Source: Echinococcus granulosus
Lineage: Eukaryota > Platyhelminthes > Cestoda > Cyclophyllidea > Taeniidae
Direction of reading: 5' to 3'
DNA: 64,000 nt
NCBI RefSeq assembly: GCF_000524195.1
Contig: NW_020170520.1
Span: forward strand, 92,299 to 156,298
Made by a program: the position numbers and the translations under genes
The notes under the pieces: model-generated
What the model saw: only the letters and a program-made list of their open reading frames with translations
What the model was told of the DNA's origin: nothing
The model's database searches: none
Shown here: piece after piece, positions 48,301-57,684 of the stretch
Layout of the letters: each line of letters opens with the position of its first letter
Numbering within the stretch: position 1 is the first letter of the stretch

Positions 48301-48340
48301 TACTAGTGGGACCCAAACTCCCTCCATTCGAATTCCTTAG
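25932..48340 (+). CDS. CROCC: Rootletin (ciliary rootlet coiled-coil protein)
   Basis: Structural protein that forms the ciliary rootlet and the linker between centrioles. I can thread 32 exons with matching splice phases from an ATG at 25932 to a TAG at 48340, giving about 2,177 residues (human 2,017). Diagnostic blocks in the right order: LLALWREVVGLRRAFAEL (human LLALWRDVVGFRRHFSEM); a Ser/Pro segment followed by VSAVQSALNRRATQVQALR (human IHSALHKRQLQVQDMR); MRRLLGFRQR; DLDPDAVSFSLREVLRQM (human DLDPEAVRGALREFLQEL); and a C-terminal QRVKTLEEQ followed by a Ser/Pro/Thr tail. The rest is heptad-rich coiled coil, with Glu, Gln, Arg and Leu dominant. Two introns use GC donors. It lies head-to-head with the p180-like gene. 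Exon coordinates are given in the four block entries. Confidence 0.95.
31740..36633 (+). other. CROCC: Rootletin exons 7-13
   Basis: Exons 31740-31997, 32113-32286, 33002-33286, 33362-33555, 33981-34155, 35322-35528, 36160-36633. Exon 9 (33002-33286) encodes the Ser/Pro/Arg-rich break in the coiled coil that precedes the conserved RRATQVQALR segment. Exon 12 could start earlier, at 35205, because the frame is open and an alternative acceptor (TTGCTGCAG) is present; that would add 39 residues with no coiled-coil character. Exon 13 is the longest coiled-coil exon, at 158 codons. Confidence 0.87.
37208..42243 (+). other. CROCC: Rootletin exons 14-22
   Basis: Exons 37208-37391, 37463-37612, 37690-37849, 38459-38570, 38656-38786, 39566-39741, 40450-40837, 40892-41096, 41933-42243. 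The donors after 37391 (AAG/GCATGT) and 37849 (CAGAG/GCAAGT) are GC donors; no GT site nearby keeps the reading phase, and the joined frame stays in coiled coil. Exon 22 ends the long central coil with MRRLLGFRQR, which is conserved in rootletins, followed by an acidic insertion. Confidence 0.86.
42503..48340 (+). other. CROCC: Rootletin C-terminal exons 23-32
   Basis: Exons 42503-42915, 42986-43149, 43227-43409, 44267-44527, 45341-45551, 45624-45787, 46126-46257, 46345-46524, 46674-46856, 48155-48340. Exon 23 has a Thr/Ala-rich stretch, then LDPDAVSFSLREVLRQM. The join of exons 25 and 26 gives SDKSTEIQ then TLKSRLEST, aligning with the vertebrate rootletin segment without a gap. The tail after QRVKTLEEQ is Ser/Pro/Thr-rich. 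The last exon is separated by a 1.3-kb intron and is the least conserved; its acceptor is CCTCGCTTCAG. Confidence 0.87.
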
Positions 48341-51300
48341 GTCGTTCTCCGTTCCTATCATCCTTCCTCAGAATACTCCACACCAGACAACCAGTCACAT
48401 TCTTGCCTCTTTTTCTGTGCCACATTTTCTGGACTTTGTGACTCTGAGTCCACTTTCAATTTTCCAACGTTCTTCTCCTCTACTTAGGTTATGTTCTAAT
48501 GTTTAATTAAGTAATTAAAATGTATGGTTTCCAGTCAATTTTTGACCTCTTCTCTCAATATAGCATAAGGCTGGCAGGATCTCACTTTCACGGCTGTTTA
48601 AAGTCCTAAGTATTCAAATTTGCTTAAAAAGGCTCTTCTTTTTCGGATGTACATATTTCTAACCTACCTTGCTCTTTGTGACCCGCACTCACAGTGTGTA
48701 CAGAAAATGGTGTCAATTTATTTTCCGTTTGTTTATATAGATTTACAAATAACCATTGCATGCATGTAATCATTGCGTGATCCTTGGAAAATTATGTGTA
48801 TTTTCACATTCATATCAGATTTGGCCTCATGTGTAAAAAGAGCTGGATCTAGCTCCTGTATGGTTTTCATAATCTAATGAAAATGGTTTTACTGTGAGTT
48901 GCTACTTCTGTTAATATTCTTTTCGAATTAATCTACGCACTCTCGATTTCCAAAAATAGCGCCATTATCATATCGTGTAAGCAGTGGAAGACTACACCTA
49001 TCTCAAAGGGCAACTACCCCGTTTTCCATTATTAAATGTAAAACTTTTGCCTGTCGGAAGAAGGTTATATATATATAACGGAAAATGACATTCACTTTCG
49101 ACAACTACCCCAGTTCCGTGGTCTGCAGGAGTGTTATTAACAACTGGGGCGACACTGTCAGTGAACCATCCGAAAATGTTTATAATGGACCTGCTCACCG
49201 TTTCTCCATGGCTTTATGAATTATGTTAACTTGCAATACCTCTCCACTTCTTCGCTACTTGGGTAGAATCCACCCAGATATGGCTGAGCAGCTTTGAATT
49301 GGGAATAACGTGGCAGGAAGGAGTAAAGGCGAGACCCAAGGAACTATGGCAAATCGCGTCCTTTGTTATTTGACTCAACTTTGGGGCCAGTGTTACTACA
49401 AATAGCGATTGGCATGCGAGGCGGTATGCGCATTCTCCCTTTCCCCGTTACAGTTCCCAAGCAGATCGTAACTCCAGATTCAATCGGCTTAGTAAGAGGG
49501 ATTAGTGATATTGTAGTCAAATATCCTGTCGGTTGCACGTGAATTCGATGGCTGGCGTAGTTGGGTTGTAGGTGTTTTTCTTACAGCGAACAATGAAGTT
49601 AAACCAAGGGGAGTAGGGATATGTACCTCGTTGATTATTTGTTGAACTTTTCTTTTTTGGCTTTGCCTGTGTACTTCCGCTGGGCGGCCTGGCCTCCATG
49701 CCAGTAGCAACAGCCGTTCTCCACGTCGGCACTGCACATTCGGCCCAGGTATTGTCTTCTTTCGCCCTTAGGGAAGTCTTAAAGAGTTGTAGGAAAGCCT
49801 TTAAGTTTCTCTACCTTACAAACTGACAATCGTAAATAAAGAGAGGTTTCCCCATTTGCAGAAGAACTTATACCGAATGTCTTTTGTTGTAAATATTGGT
49901 CCAGTAGCATTGCAGAATGCTCAGATTGTATTATTTTAAAGTCCGAAGCCCACTTTAGTTTAAGGTAAATAACATGAGTTACAATCAACAGAATCCAATC
50001 CAACGCATAGAACGTATCAGAGAAAACTAACTGAAAGCCACCACCTTTCGTACTTTAATTAAAATATCCTTCTTCTAAAATGCGGATGCGGATAACCAGT
50101 TGGTCCTTCCGAAACTTACTTTGATCAGTTTGATTTCACGAGTGCTTCTACCACTAGGGAATTAATGCTGTATTTGAGGATTTGCAAGTCTGGGAAATTT
50201 GAATTCGCAATGCTTCGCAAAATAACGAGGACTATTAAGCATGGCCATTTTCATCAAGTGGGGAAAGTAAGTCTTTATAGAGTCTGTCATTTGCAGGATT
50301 TAGGTTATTGACATTAGCTCCGATTATCCTTTCTGAATTCACAAGTACCTCGAAAGCATTAATTAAACACTTAAATCAGTCGGCAAATGGCTGGAGTTAA
50401 AATGCCTAAAAATTTTAAGCGACAGCAGAATAATCTCTTTTATTTGTCCCAAAATTTTACCCACATTCTGTTAATTAGTAGTCATTTTTGTAAGATGAGT
50501 TAACATAAGTGTCAGTTGATTATTTACCTTGATCTTAAAAGAGGATCATTTTTAGTTGTTTGCAACTTGGGTAATGTTCCCGTGTTTAAAACATTTCCCG
50601 ACTAGCATTATCATTTGTGGTTTGCAATTTGACCCCAAAAGCCAAGGCTTCAAATGCATGCTTTCCTATCTTCGACTTGTGAATTACGGTTTCCACTATC
50701 CTGTCAATATTCCTTGAATGTGGTCATTACTGACAGCCTGGTTGCTAACAAGATGACATTTGGACTTTGAAAATCGTAAAACAACCCATCGTCAGAGATT
50801 TCACTCCATGAACCTCTTGTAAAATCAAAAAGTTTTGTAGGGCTGCTACGCAATCTAATGAGATAATACTTCAACACTAAATCCGCAAATTTTTTTCTCA
50901 CCTTATGCATGACCGACAAACTCGCAGTAAGCCTCGTTCTTGGGTGTAACGTAGATCCGCCGCGCATGCTCCACCAACTGAGGCGAGGATGTACTTTTGC
51001 TCCAGCGTGTGTATACTCGTCGATCTCACGCAGGGTCTAGAGCCTCCACTTTAACGAGAGAGAAATTTTCTGCCTCCGCAGTGAGAAACGGTTCTCAAAT
51101 ATCATGCTTTTTTCCAAGTGGGACATGTCAATTACAAGTTTATATTCATTATTACAGTTGTTACACTTTGTGGGAAAAACTCGGAAAATGTGCAAGGTTT
51201 AGTGTTCATAGGCGTTAGACTAATAAGGAAATGGTGCAAAATGAGGTGCAAATTTATATACACTCGTCTAGGAAGTTGAAAACCAATTACACTGCCTGAT

Positions 51301-52133
51301 TATTTCCCAAAAATGAGTGCTTAACGATTAAAAGCGAAGCAGAAAAAATATTTTTCAAGGCTAGCACATACTCATATCTCGAATTACCGCTTCAGCACTT
51401 CTTACATCCCATTAACCTAAAATACACCTAGCATAATGGCTAAAACGCTACAGAGAAACACAAAAAATCGCTACAAAAGTATGCTGAGCATCCTTAAAAC
51501 GCCTAAAATGTATATTTCGAAGGTCTTGGACAGAAGTTGTGATGAAGCTTTGGTATTTCACAATTTCGAGCAAAAGGCGCAATTATTAAAAGTGAGAAAA
51601 CTTGGATGATTTTTTCGAGCTGAATGATTACCCGAATTCCTCTCAGTGCTTCTCAACTCACCTTCCCTTAACCAAACGTTAAAAGTAATTAACTTTCCTT
51701 CTAAAAACTATCTTACATGAAATTGCATATTATTTGGAGTTATTTTCCAGTTTAGGGTCTGTTAGGGAGTTGTTACTAAAATTTTGGCAATATGATACCA
51801 CAAAAGCGCCCTGAATAATTTATTTCGGTTCATCTGAAAGAAGAAGTCTTTCGAATGATTTACAAATAACGAAAATGACACAAAATGGCATAAAGTTGCG
51901 GAGCATTGAGAATCATGTGCCCTCATATTGCCCGGGTAAATGTAAATATGCAAATTGAAACAAAGGAGGAAGTACATAAGATGGCACTTTTTCATACAAA
52001 AATACACGGCGAAACAATTTTTCTCTCTCCTCTTTAAACTCTCCATCAAAGGTAAAGCACCCAGATTGTCGCGATAAATGGAGCCTAGTGTCAAAAAGCT
52101 CAGTAATGAGCCACCTCGAAATCAAAAACTTTC
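48341..52133. other. Intergenic region between rootletin and the phosphatase
   Basis: No gene is recognised. It lies downstream of rootletin (+) and downstream of the phosphatase gene (-), whose stop is at 52134. It holds repeat copy B (49060-49600) and AT-rich sequence with short open frames that have no domain resemblance. Confidence 0.6.
49060..49600. repeat. Diverged interspersed repeat, copy B
   Basis: Second copy of the repeat at 15250-15735, in the same orientation and with the same order of shared blocks (CTGCAGGAG, ATTAACAAC, CTCCACTTCT, GAGGGATTAGTGAYATTG, GTCAAATRTC). Divergence is considerable and small indels are scattered, so the insertions are old. Confidence 0.7.
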
Positions 52134-52817
52134 CTAATTGGTGCTCCAATATTTCCGACCTCGAGACCGGTGTTTGGTGGCGGGATAAATCCAGTCCACT
52201 CCGTCTGAGGATGCTGGATAAGTAGTTGAGTGAGAAACACCGTCGTTGGCAATTCGCATAGATCTATAGCCACGGTGAGCTTCTTCATAGGCTATCAGTT
52301 GCCTCCAAAAACCGATGTTTGGATGAATGCACGGCCTAATCGAGAGGACATACTTGTAGGCCTCAAAGAGGCTCATCCCCTGGTGCTTCACTAGGTAAGC
52401 TAGTACCATTGTAGCCGAACGCGAAACTCCAGCCATGCAATGCACTGCCGTTTTGCCCCCACGACGCGCTTCACGAGCAATCCGATCCGCCACCTCGTCG
52501 AAATGCCTCCGAAGGTTGGAATAGTCGATATCCTCCACGGGGATCTGCGTATGCCTTTCAACTTGGGCTGTAACCTCGCTTGGAATTGGGTCTGCCATGA
52601 CGGATATCAGCTGTGTTACTCCCAGTTGGCGCAGACGGTTTGGTGTGAGAGCCTGAAGGCTACTTAGGTAGAGGTGATCCGTGATTCTAGCGATCTGGCC
52701 AAATATTTCCTGGTCCATGCAGAAGCATTGTTTATGAGTACATTGAGCTGAAGCCTGAAATCGCCTGGAGCCACACCATTCAGCCGTCGTTGGTATGTAG
52801 TAGCTTAAACCAGTCAT
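52134..52817 (-). CDS. Dual-specificity phosphatase, DUSP14/18-like (atypical)
   Basis: Small cytosolic Ser/Thr/Tyr phosphatase, 227 residues from the ATG at 52817. Seen: a substrate-region start like DUSP14/18/21 (GQIARITDHLYLSSLQALTP), an aspartate before the NLRRHFDEVADRI helix, and the catalytic loop VHCMAGVSRSATMVLAYL with the CX5R cysteine and arginine intact, followed by YKYVLSIRPCIHPNIGFWRQL. No MAPK-docking domain precedes it, so it is of the atypical class. The frame extends further upstream only through a GTG, so I do not use 52847. An alternative ATG at 52718 would give 194 residues, close to the usual 188-198. The coding region is intronless, as in several vertebrate relatives, while its neighbours are intron-rich. 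Confidence 0.93.
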   Translation of the reverse strand: MTGLSYYIPTTAEWCGSRRFQASAQCTHKQCFCMDQEIFGQIARITDHLYLSSLQALTPNRLRQLGVTQLISVMADPIPSEVTAQVERHTQIPVEDIDYSNLRRHFDEVADRIAREARRGGKTAVHCMAGVSRSATMVLAYLVKHQGMSLFEAYKYVLSIRPCIHPNIGFWRQLIAYEEAHRGYRSMRIANDGVSHSTTYPASSDGVDWIYPATKHRSRGRKYWSTN

Positions 52818-52917
52818 CTTGTCTAATGTGTGGGTGCGCGAACTCACTCGTTTAAATTAAGTCCTGCATCTACATACGACCTTGAGCCTATGCAATTGGC
52901 TATGGAAAAATCCACCA

Positions 52918-53118
52918 ATGGCTAGGCCTAGAGGATTATGCAAACACGTGTTTTGCGCAGCCCGTATCTACGGCGAAAAAAAACGACTTACACATTTTCC
53001 TACCGTGAGATCGAAGCAACAGGATTTGCATTACATTCAGATTGGGAAATTCAAGTGTGACTATAAATGCAAAATTCGAAGAAAGCAGCGGTATGATATT
53101 TGGTTTCATACTTCCTGA
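52918..53118 (+). CDS. Short ORF or first exon, unassigned
   Basis: An ATG-started frame of 66 codons about 100 bases upstream of the divergent phosphatase gene. It begins MARPRGLCKHVFCAARIYG, which is basic and without acidic residues, like a mitochondrial presequence. A good donor (GTGAGA) occurs after HFPT, at about 53005, and an acceptor (ACATTCAG) follows 36 bases later in the same phase, so a very short intron is possible. It could be the 5' end of the candidate gene to its right, or chance. Confidence 0.25.
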   Translation: MARPRGLCKHVFCAARIYGEKKRLTHFPTVRSKQQDLHYIQIGKFKCDYKCKIRRKQRYDIWFHTS

Positions 53119-53384
53119 TTGTGCCACATCTATGGCAAGAAATTTGATGAAATTTTGTGCAAAATCTTGTAATGTAAACTTGCTTTTATTTAGCTTTATA
53201 AGTTTATGATTTTAATATACTAGTCTTAAATTTGTGAAACTGGTTAGAAGTAATGACCATTAAACGAAAGTGCATGGGGCCATGGTTGCTTGTGTCAAAA
53301 AAATTACACTTCTTATTTTAAAAATCATATCGTAACAGGTAATGGTGGATGACGTCCGGGCTGCTAGCAAATCTATAAAGCACA

Positions 53385-56300
53385 ATGTATCTTAAACGCT
53401 ATAATGCCAGTCTCCTCCTGAAGCAATCGCACCTTGGTGCTGTTGTCGAAGCCACAAATCCAGGTTAACACCTATTGGAGGGCATTTGTTCAATCTGCCT
53501 GTTGCTTTCACACTAGCATTAAACCCATCACCGATAAATCTGGAGGTGTTTTTCTTTTATTTCACTAAGGATTATTTTGGCATTCCTTTGTGCACTAAAA
53601 TTAATTCTGATTACTCGGAAGCCTAAATGACGTTGGTATTGCTTTACATTTTGAAGCAATGCATGCACTTTAAAGGAAAAAGCAGAAAACCTCGAGCCTC
53701 TCTTTTCTTTTGAATTGAATCCTCTATCCTTTCGGAGTCAGGGAGGATTGTTTTTTGGCAAGACATCTTGAGAGGTGCTTAAAATATCAATCGGGTGGTG
53801 CCCACTTGAAGACGGCACGTATCTCTCAGGCATGCCGAAACTTGTATTCGTGCACTTTTGCTTACATAAGAGGGGGGCAGGACCACATAGCAAACTCTAT
53901 GAAGAGAAGATCAAGAGAATGACAGACTGTTGCTAAAAATTAAAATGTAAATATTTTGCGAGATACCGGAAATCATTTCCCTCAAAATAAATCATTCCCA
54001 TGCCTAGTAGCCGTTGACTAAATCATGGACTTTTGAGTCCGCCCCGTTCATAACATGTATAGAACTGAATGAATAACTTTGAGCAATTTTATTATCCTTT
54101 GCCGACAATAAAAAACTAAAAGCAGAGTTAGTAAGAACAGGTTGATAAAAACCATCCAGATAATGAACATTTATTAAGACTAGTCTGTAGAATATTTGAA
54201 GTGCGTGAATCATTCGTAATGCTCCCACTTTAGTAGTATTATATTTTTTAGTTTAACCTTTCTGTAACATTTTCCTTCAAAACCTCACTAATTTAACAGA
54301 CACTTCTGCTTTCATTAACTCATCAAAAATGCGTCTCCAACCACGGCACACCCACTGGGTGCGGTATCTGTAGCGTCCCGAGACTCCCTGAAGACGAATG
54401 AAGACACAATACTCGGGCGGAATATATATATATTCAGCGCAGAGAAGGTGTCTGGGCCATTGGCATGGCCCAAAAGGCCAGCCCACCCAGCGAAGTACAA
54501 GGGGACTAATTCAAAGTACAAAGGTGGCGCCTCACCAGTACCGAGGGATAAACCACTATTGTATTACATATCACCGTTTGAAATGTTTATTTTGGAGATT
54601 AAGCGGCATTATAAATACCAAGTGGAATGCTCCTAACAAAAGTCCCAGAAAATTTGAAGGAGACCTCTTAAAGAGCTCGAATTATCTTTAAATTCCGACT
54701 AATATTAGGCGTAACAAATCAGCGACTGCAGAAGCGTCTTGAATTCTCACTAATACGGACCGTCAATCACATGGGCAAGTTGGTGCATGATCTGGCAGTC
54801 TGAAATAGTTCATTTTACCAGCGTATTTAATGCACCTCTTCTCAGCATTCTAAACACCTTGAGAACGAGCAGGTTATGGTTAAAAAAAATAGATTTTATA
54901 AGAAAAAGGCATTGTTTTTCTGCCAAGACCCTACAAATCAGGTGAGCAAATCCGAGCATTGTCAGAGCGAGCCACACTGAATTTTTCCGGCTTGGTCAAA
55001 GTTTTAGTTTACAGAACAGTACATAGTGCTAACATAACTACAAGCTAAACATTTTCACATTTATTTTTACAGAGGAGGAAGGTTCTACTTTTATTCCGTG
55101 AATTTAACAAATGCTGCAAAATAACAACCTTAATTTGAAGGACTTTATTATTACACCCATAAATTTAGAAATGCAAGCGATTAATATGACCACCTCTCTA
55201 TAAAGCAGATATCACGGTTGCACAAATTGTGGTGTAGTTACGCCGGTCGAATGTGGTGATGCTGAAATGGAGGTGAATCGAAGTGATCACTAGATGTAAT
55301 GAAATATCTTGGGAAAGTATAAGAAATGTGCATAAAACATAATCTTCTTAGAATTTAACATCCATGTTGTGAGGCCAAAAACTAGCTGTAATGCTGATGC
55401 CCCAGTTAACTCAACAAGTCCCAAGTCGCAAACTTTTATGCTTGCTGATGTACTGCGTAATAATAAGTCGGGACGAAGCACACTTAGAATAAAAGCACTT
55501 AAAAAAACCAAATCACAGTTAACAAATAAGAATCCAAATACCTGTCTCACTTTCGAATTACATACACATGACATATTAACACGAAAAGAATTTATGAAAG
55601 CAGTTCACATTTATGTGTCAAAAGGAAATCATTTGTGCGAATGAAGAGTAAGTAACGATTTTCAAAAGTTCATGGTCATCATGAGCACCTATCTCTTTAT
55701 TAAGAAAATGACAGATGTTAACGGTAGAAATATACAAATGTAAACCCCCAAAAGCCCAGAATTATCTCAGTTTCAAATAATTATCGGTCTTTTAAAAGTG
55801 GCTTCAGCAGCATATCCCAACTCTGCACATCATTCTCGATCCTAAATGTCGGTTAAGGTGATTAAAAATTTACGGAGTGTTAACTTATTTCGGTTTTAAA
55901 TTGCGGTTTCATGATCGTAAATTGCAAATTTCTATTAACCTGACTTATGGTTGCAGTTTTATGCTACATTCAGCGCAAGCAGGGCGAGGAAGTATTTTCA
56001 TTTGGTAATTGCCTAATCTGAAGGAGAAAAAGGCCTTAAGCAAGGAGCTTATTCTAGATACTGAAAGGAGCGAGTTCATAGGTTACAGGTGGTAAAGTGA
56101 GTAGGCTACGTATTTCAACACATTATAGCCGCATGACAGCATCGTAGGTGCTGCTGAAACCCTCCAGTCTCTAAATCAGGTGAGAGGCATTGAGTGCGGA
56201 TTCGCACAAGCGATTTGTGCCGCAGTTAAATTGACCCTTGCGTCTGATCCGCACCCGGTTTTATGCAATTCATACGAAGCGCTATATAATGAAGTAAGTG

Positions 56301-57249
56301 ATTTTATTTATTTACTCTTATGTGAGTAGTAAAAATACGTGTTTAGGGATGGCTACACAAGAGTCAATAAGCAGTATCCGGTTTAAAACTGACGTGTTTT
56401 AAAAGCCAGCATCTTTTTTACGTGTAATTAGTTGTACAGCCCTAACCTTGATCTCCAACTGTGATGATATGGTTCCCGGTACAAGGGACTCGAATTTGGA
56501 TTTTAAAAGTCACTGAGATGCACAAGTTGGCCAGTGTTTATTACTGAAGGTTGAATCGGTAAATTGACATAAATAAGTCAGCTACCACCTAGAAATTAGA
56601 TAGATAATCTTAGTGAAACTGGTCCCCAAGGTTAATAAAGCAATAGCTCACTTCTCATAAATTCTGCTTTGGTTTCCCAGCAGAAGATCAGGTTTGATTT
56701 CATTAATATAAGGTTTCAGCGAGAGTACAATATCGGAAATATGCATAAAAGCTGCTCGATGCATTAACTTAGATGCTTTGATTAAGACTTTTGGGGATAA
56801 ATGTACCAGTTAACCAATTATGGGTCAGAAAACTGCATTTGCTCAGCTTTTAAAAAGTCTTAGTAAGGTCTCTTAAAACATTTTAAGAAATCAATTAAAC
56901 AATTCGTCCTTTTAATTATAAACGTTTGTAGGATGCTGTAACATTTGTCAAATATTATCATCCGCTAAAACATTGTGTAGCGTCCCCAGACTTGCTAAAG
57001 ACGAAAGAAGGCATAATGCACGGACAGAATATCAATATTTTCGGCATGCATAAAGTAATATGGCTACTGGCGCGGCTTAAATTACGAGTGACTCCCCAAA
57101 TATTACATTACAATTGCGTTTGGGCCGCGCTAACGGTCTCACATCCATTTTGCTTATTATTTGCATATTTTCTTCCACAACATTTTGCATCTCTACCAAC
57201 TCAGCGGAAACTCGGGACAAGACCAAGTAAATTTTTGACTTTTAAATAA
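53385..57249 (+). CDS. Candidate multi-exon gene, possibly divergent mitochondrial IF3-like (tentative)
   Basis: Exon-like segments with good splice sites: 53385-53463 (starts MYLKRYNASLLLKQSHLG, ends phase 1), 55352 to about 55641 (phase-1 acceptor CTTCTTAG), 55957-56004 (phase 1 to 1), 56148-56293 (phase 1 to 0, donor GTAAGT), and 56932-57249 with a TAA and an overlapping AATAAA. Joining the first two gives VVEATNPEFNIHVVRPK then NADAPV, resembling the bacterial IF3 stretch LDLVEISPNAEPPV. Later HDILTRKEFMKAVHIYVSKG and IQRKQGEEVF resemble the IF3 C-domain helix and RGRE strand. The junction 55641/55957 is not clean: the strong GTAAGT at 55648 lies after an in-frame TGA. So this may be a pseudogene, a mis-modelled gene, an assembly error or a false lead. 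Another open exon-like segment, 54846-54941 (strong acceptor, GTGAGC donor), does not fit the phase. Confidence 0.3.
54369..54470 (+). repeat. LTR-like repeat fragment, copy 1
   Basis: Begins TGTAGCGTCCC and continues through GAAGACGAATGAAG, ATACTCGGG and an AT run to a GGCCATTGGCATGGCCCAAA block. The same series occurs at 56976-57080, with mostly transition differences. The TG start is typical of long terminal repeats, but I cannot see a complete element. Confidence 0.6.
56976..57080 (+). repeat. LTR-like repeat fragment, copy 2
   Basis: Direct repeat of 54369-54470: TGTAGCGTCCC, AAAGACGAAAGAAGG, ACGGACAGAATAT, then GGCTACTGGCGCGGCTTAAA. It lies inside the open frame 56932-57249, so any protein from that frame would include repeat-derived sequence. 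Confidence 0.6.
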
Positions 57250-57250
57250 A
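57245..57250 (+). terminator. Possible polyadenylation signal AATAAA
   Basis: Canonical hexamer overlapping the TAA that ends the open frame 56932-57249. It fits a terminal exon, although this hexamer is common by chance in AT-rich DNA. Confidence 0.35.
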
Positions 57251-57684
57251 AATTTAGGCAGGTTTATCACTTATGGCACCCTGGCATCCTAAAATCTGCT
57301 GTAAAAATGAGAGTATCGTAGATGCCCCAATGTATTCAACTTAAGTGAAATTTTATGGTAATCAGAGCAACAAATTAAGCAACATCAAAAAACATGAACT
57401 TTAAAAATTTTTGTCATTTTTTATTAGTTTTCATCATTTTGTTATTACTCAAAATGAACGCTTTGATATTTATGAGCATTGCCATAACCAATACCTTGCA
57501 CAGACTGCTGTCAATAGAAATTTCTACTCACAATATTAGGTCATAGTTAATTCTTAGCGATTTTCCTTTTTTTATATAAACTATGGTTTTGACATGAGTC
57601 CATTGATTTGTGCCGTTGTTTTACTGTTTGAAATAGTGTCCGAGCAGTTAACTTGCGTCGGCTTTTTCGCTGATCTATTTGAAG

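Noticed and set aside
52818..52847. Upstream extension of the phosphatase to position 52847
   Set aside because: It would need a GTG start; the first ATG in frame is at 52817.
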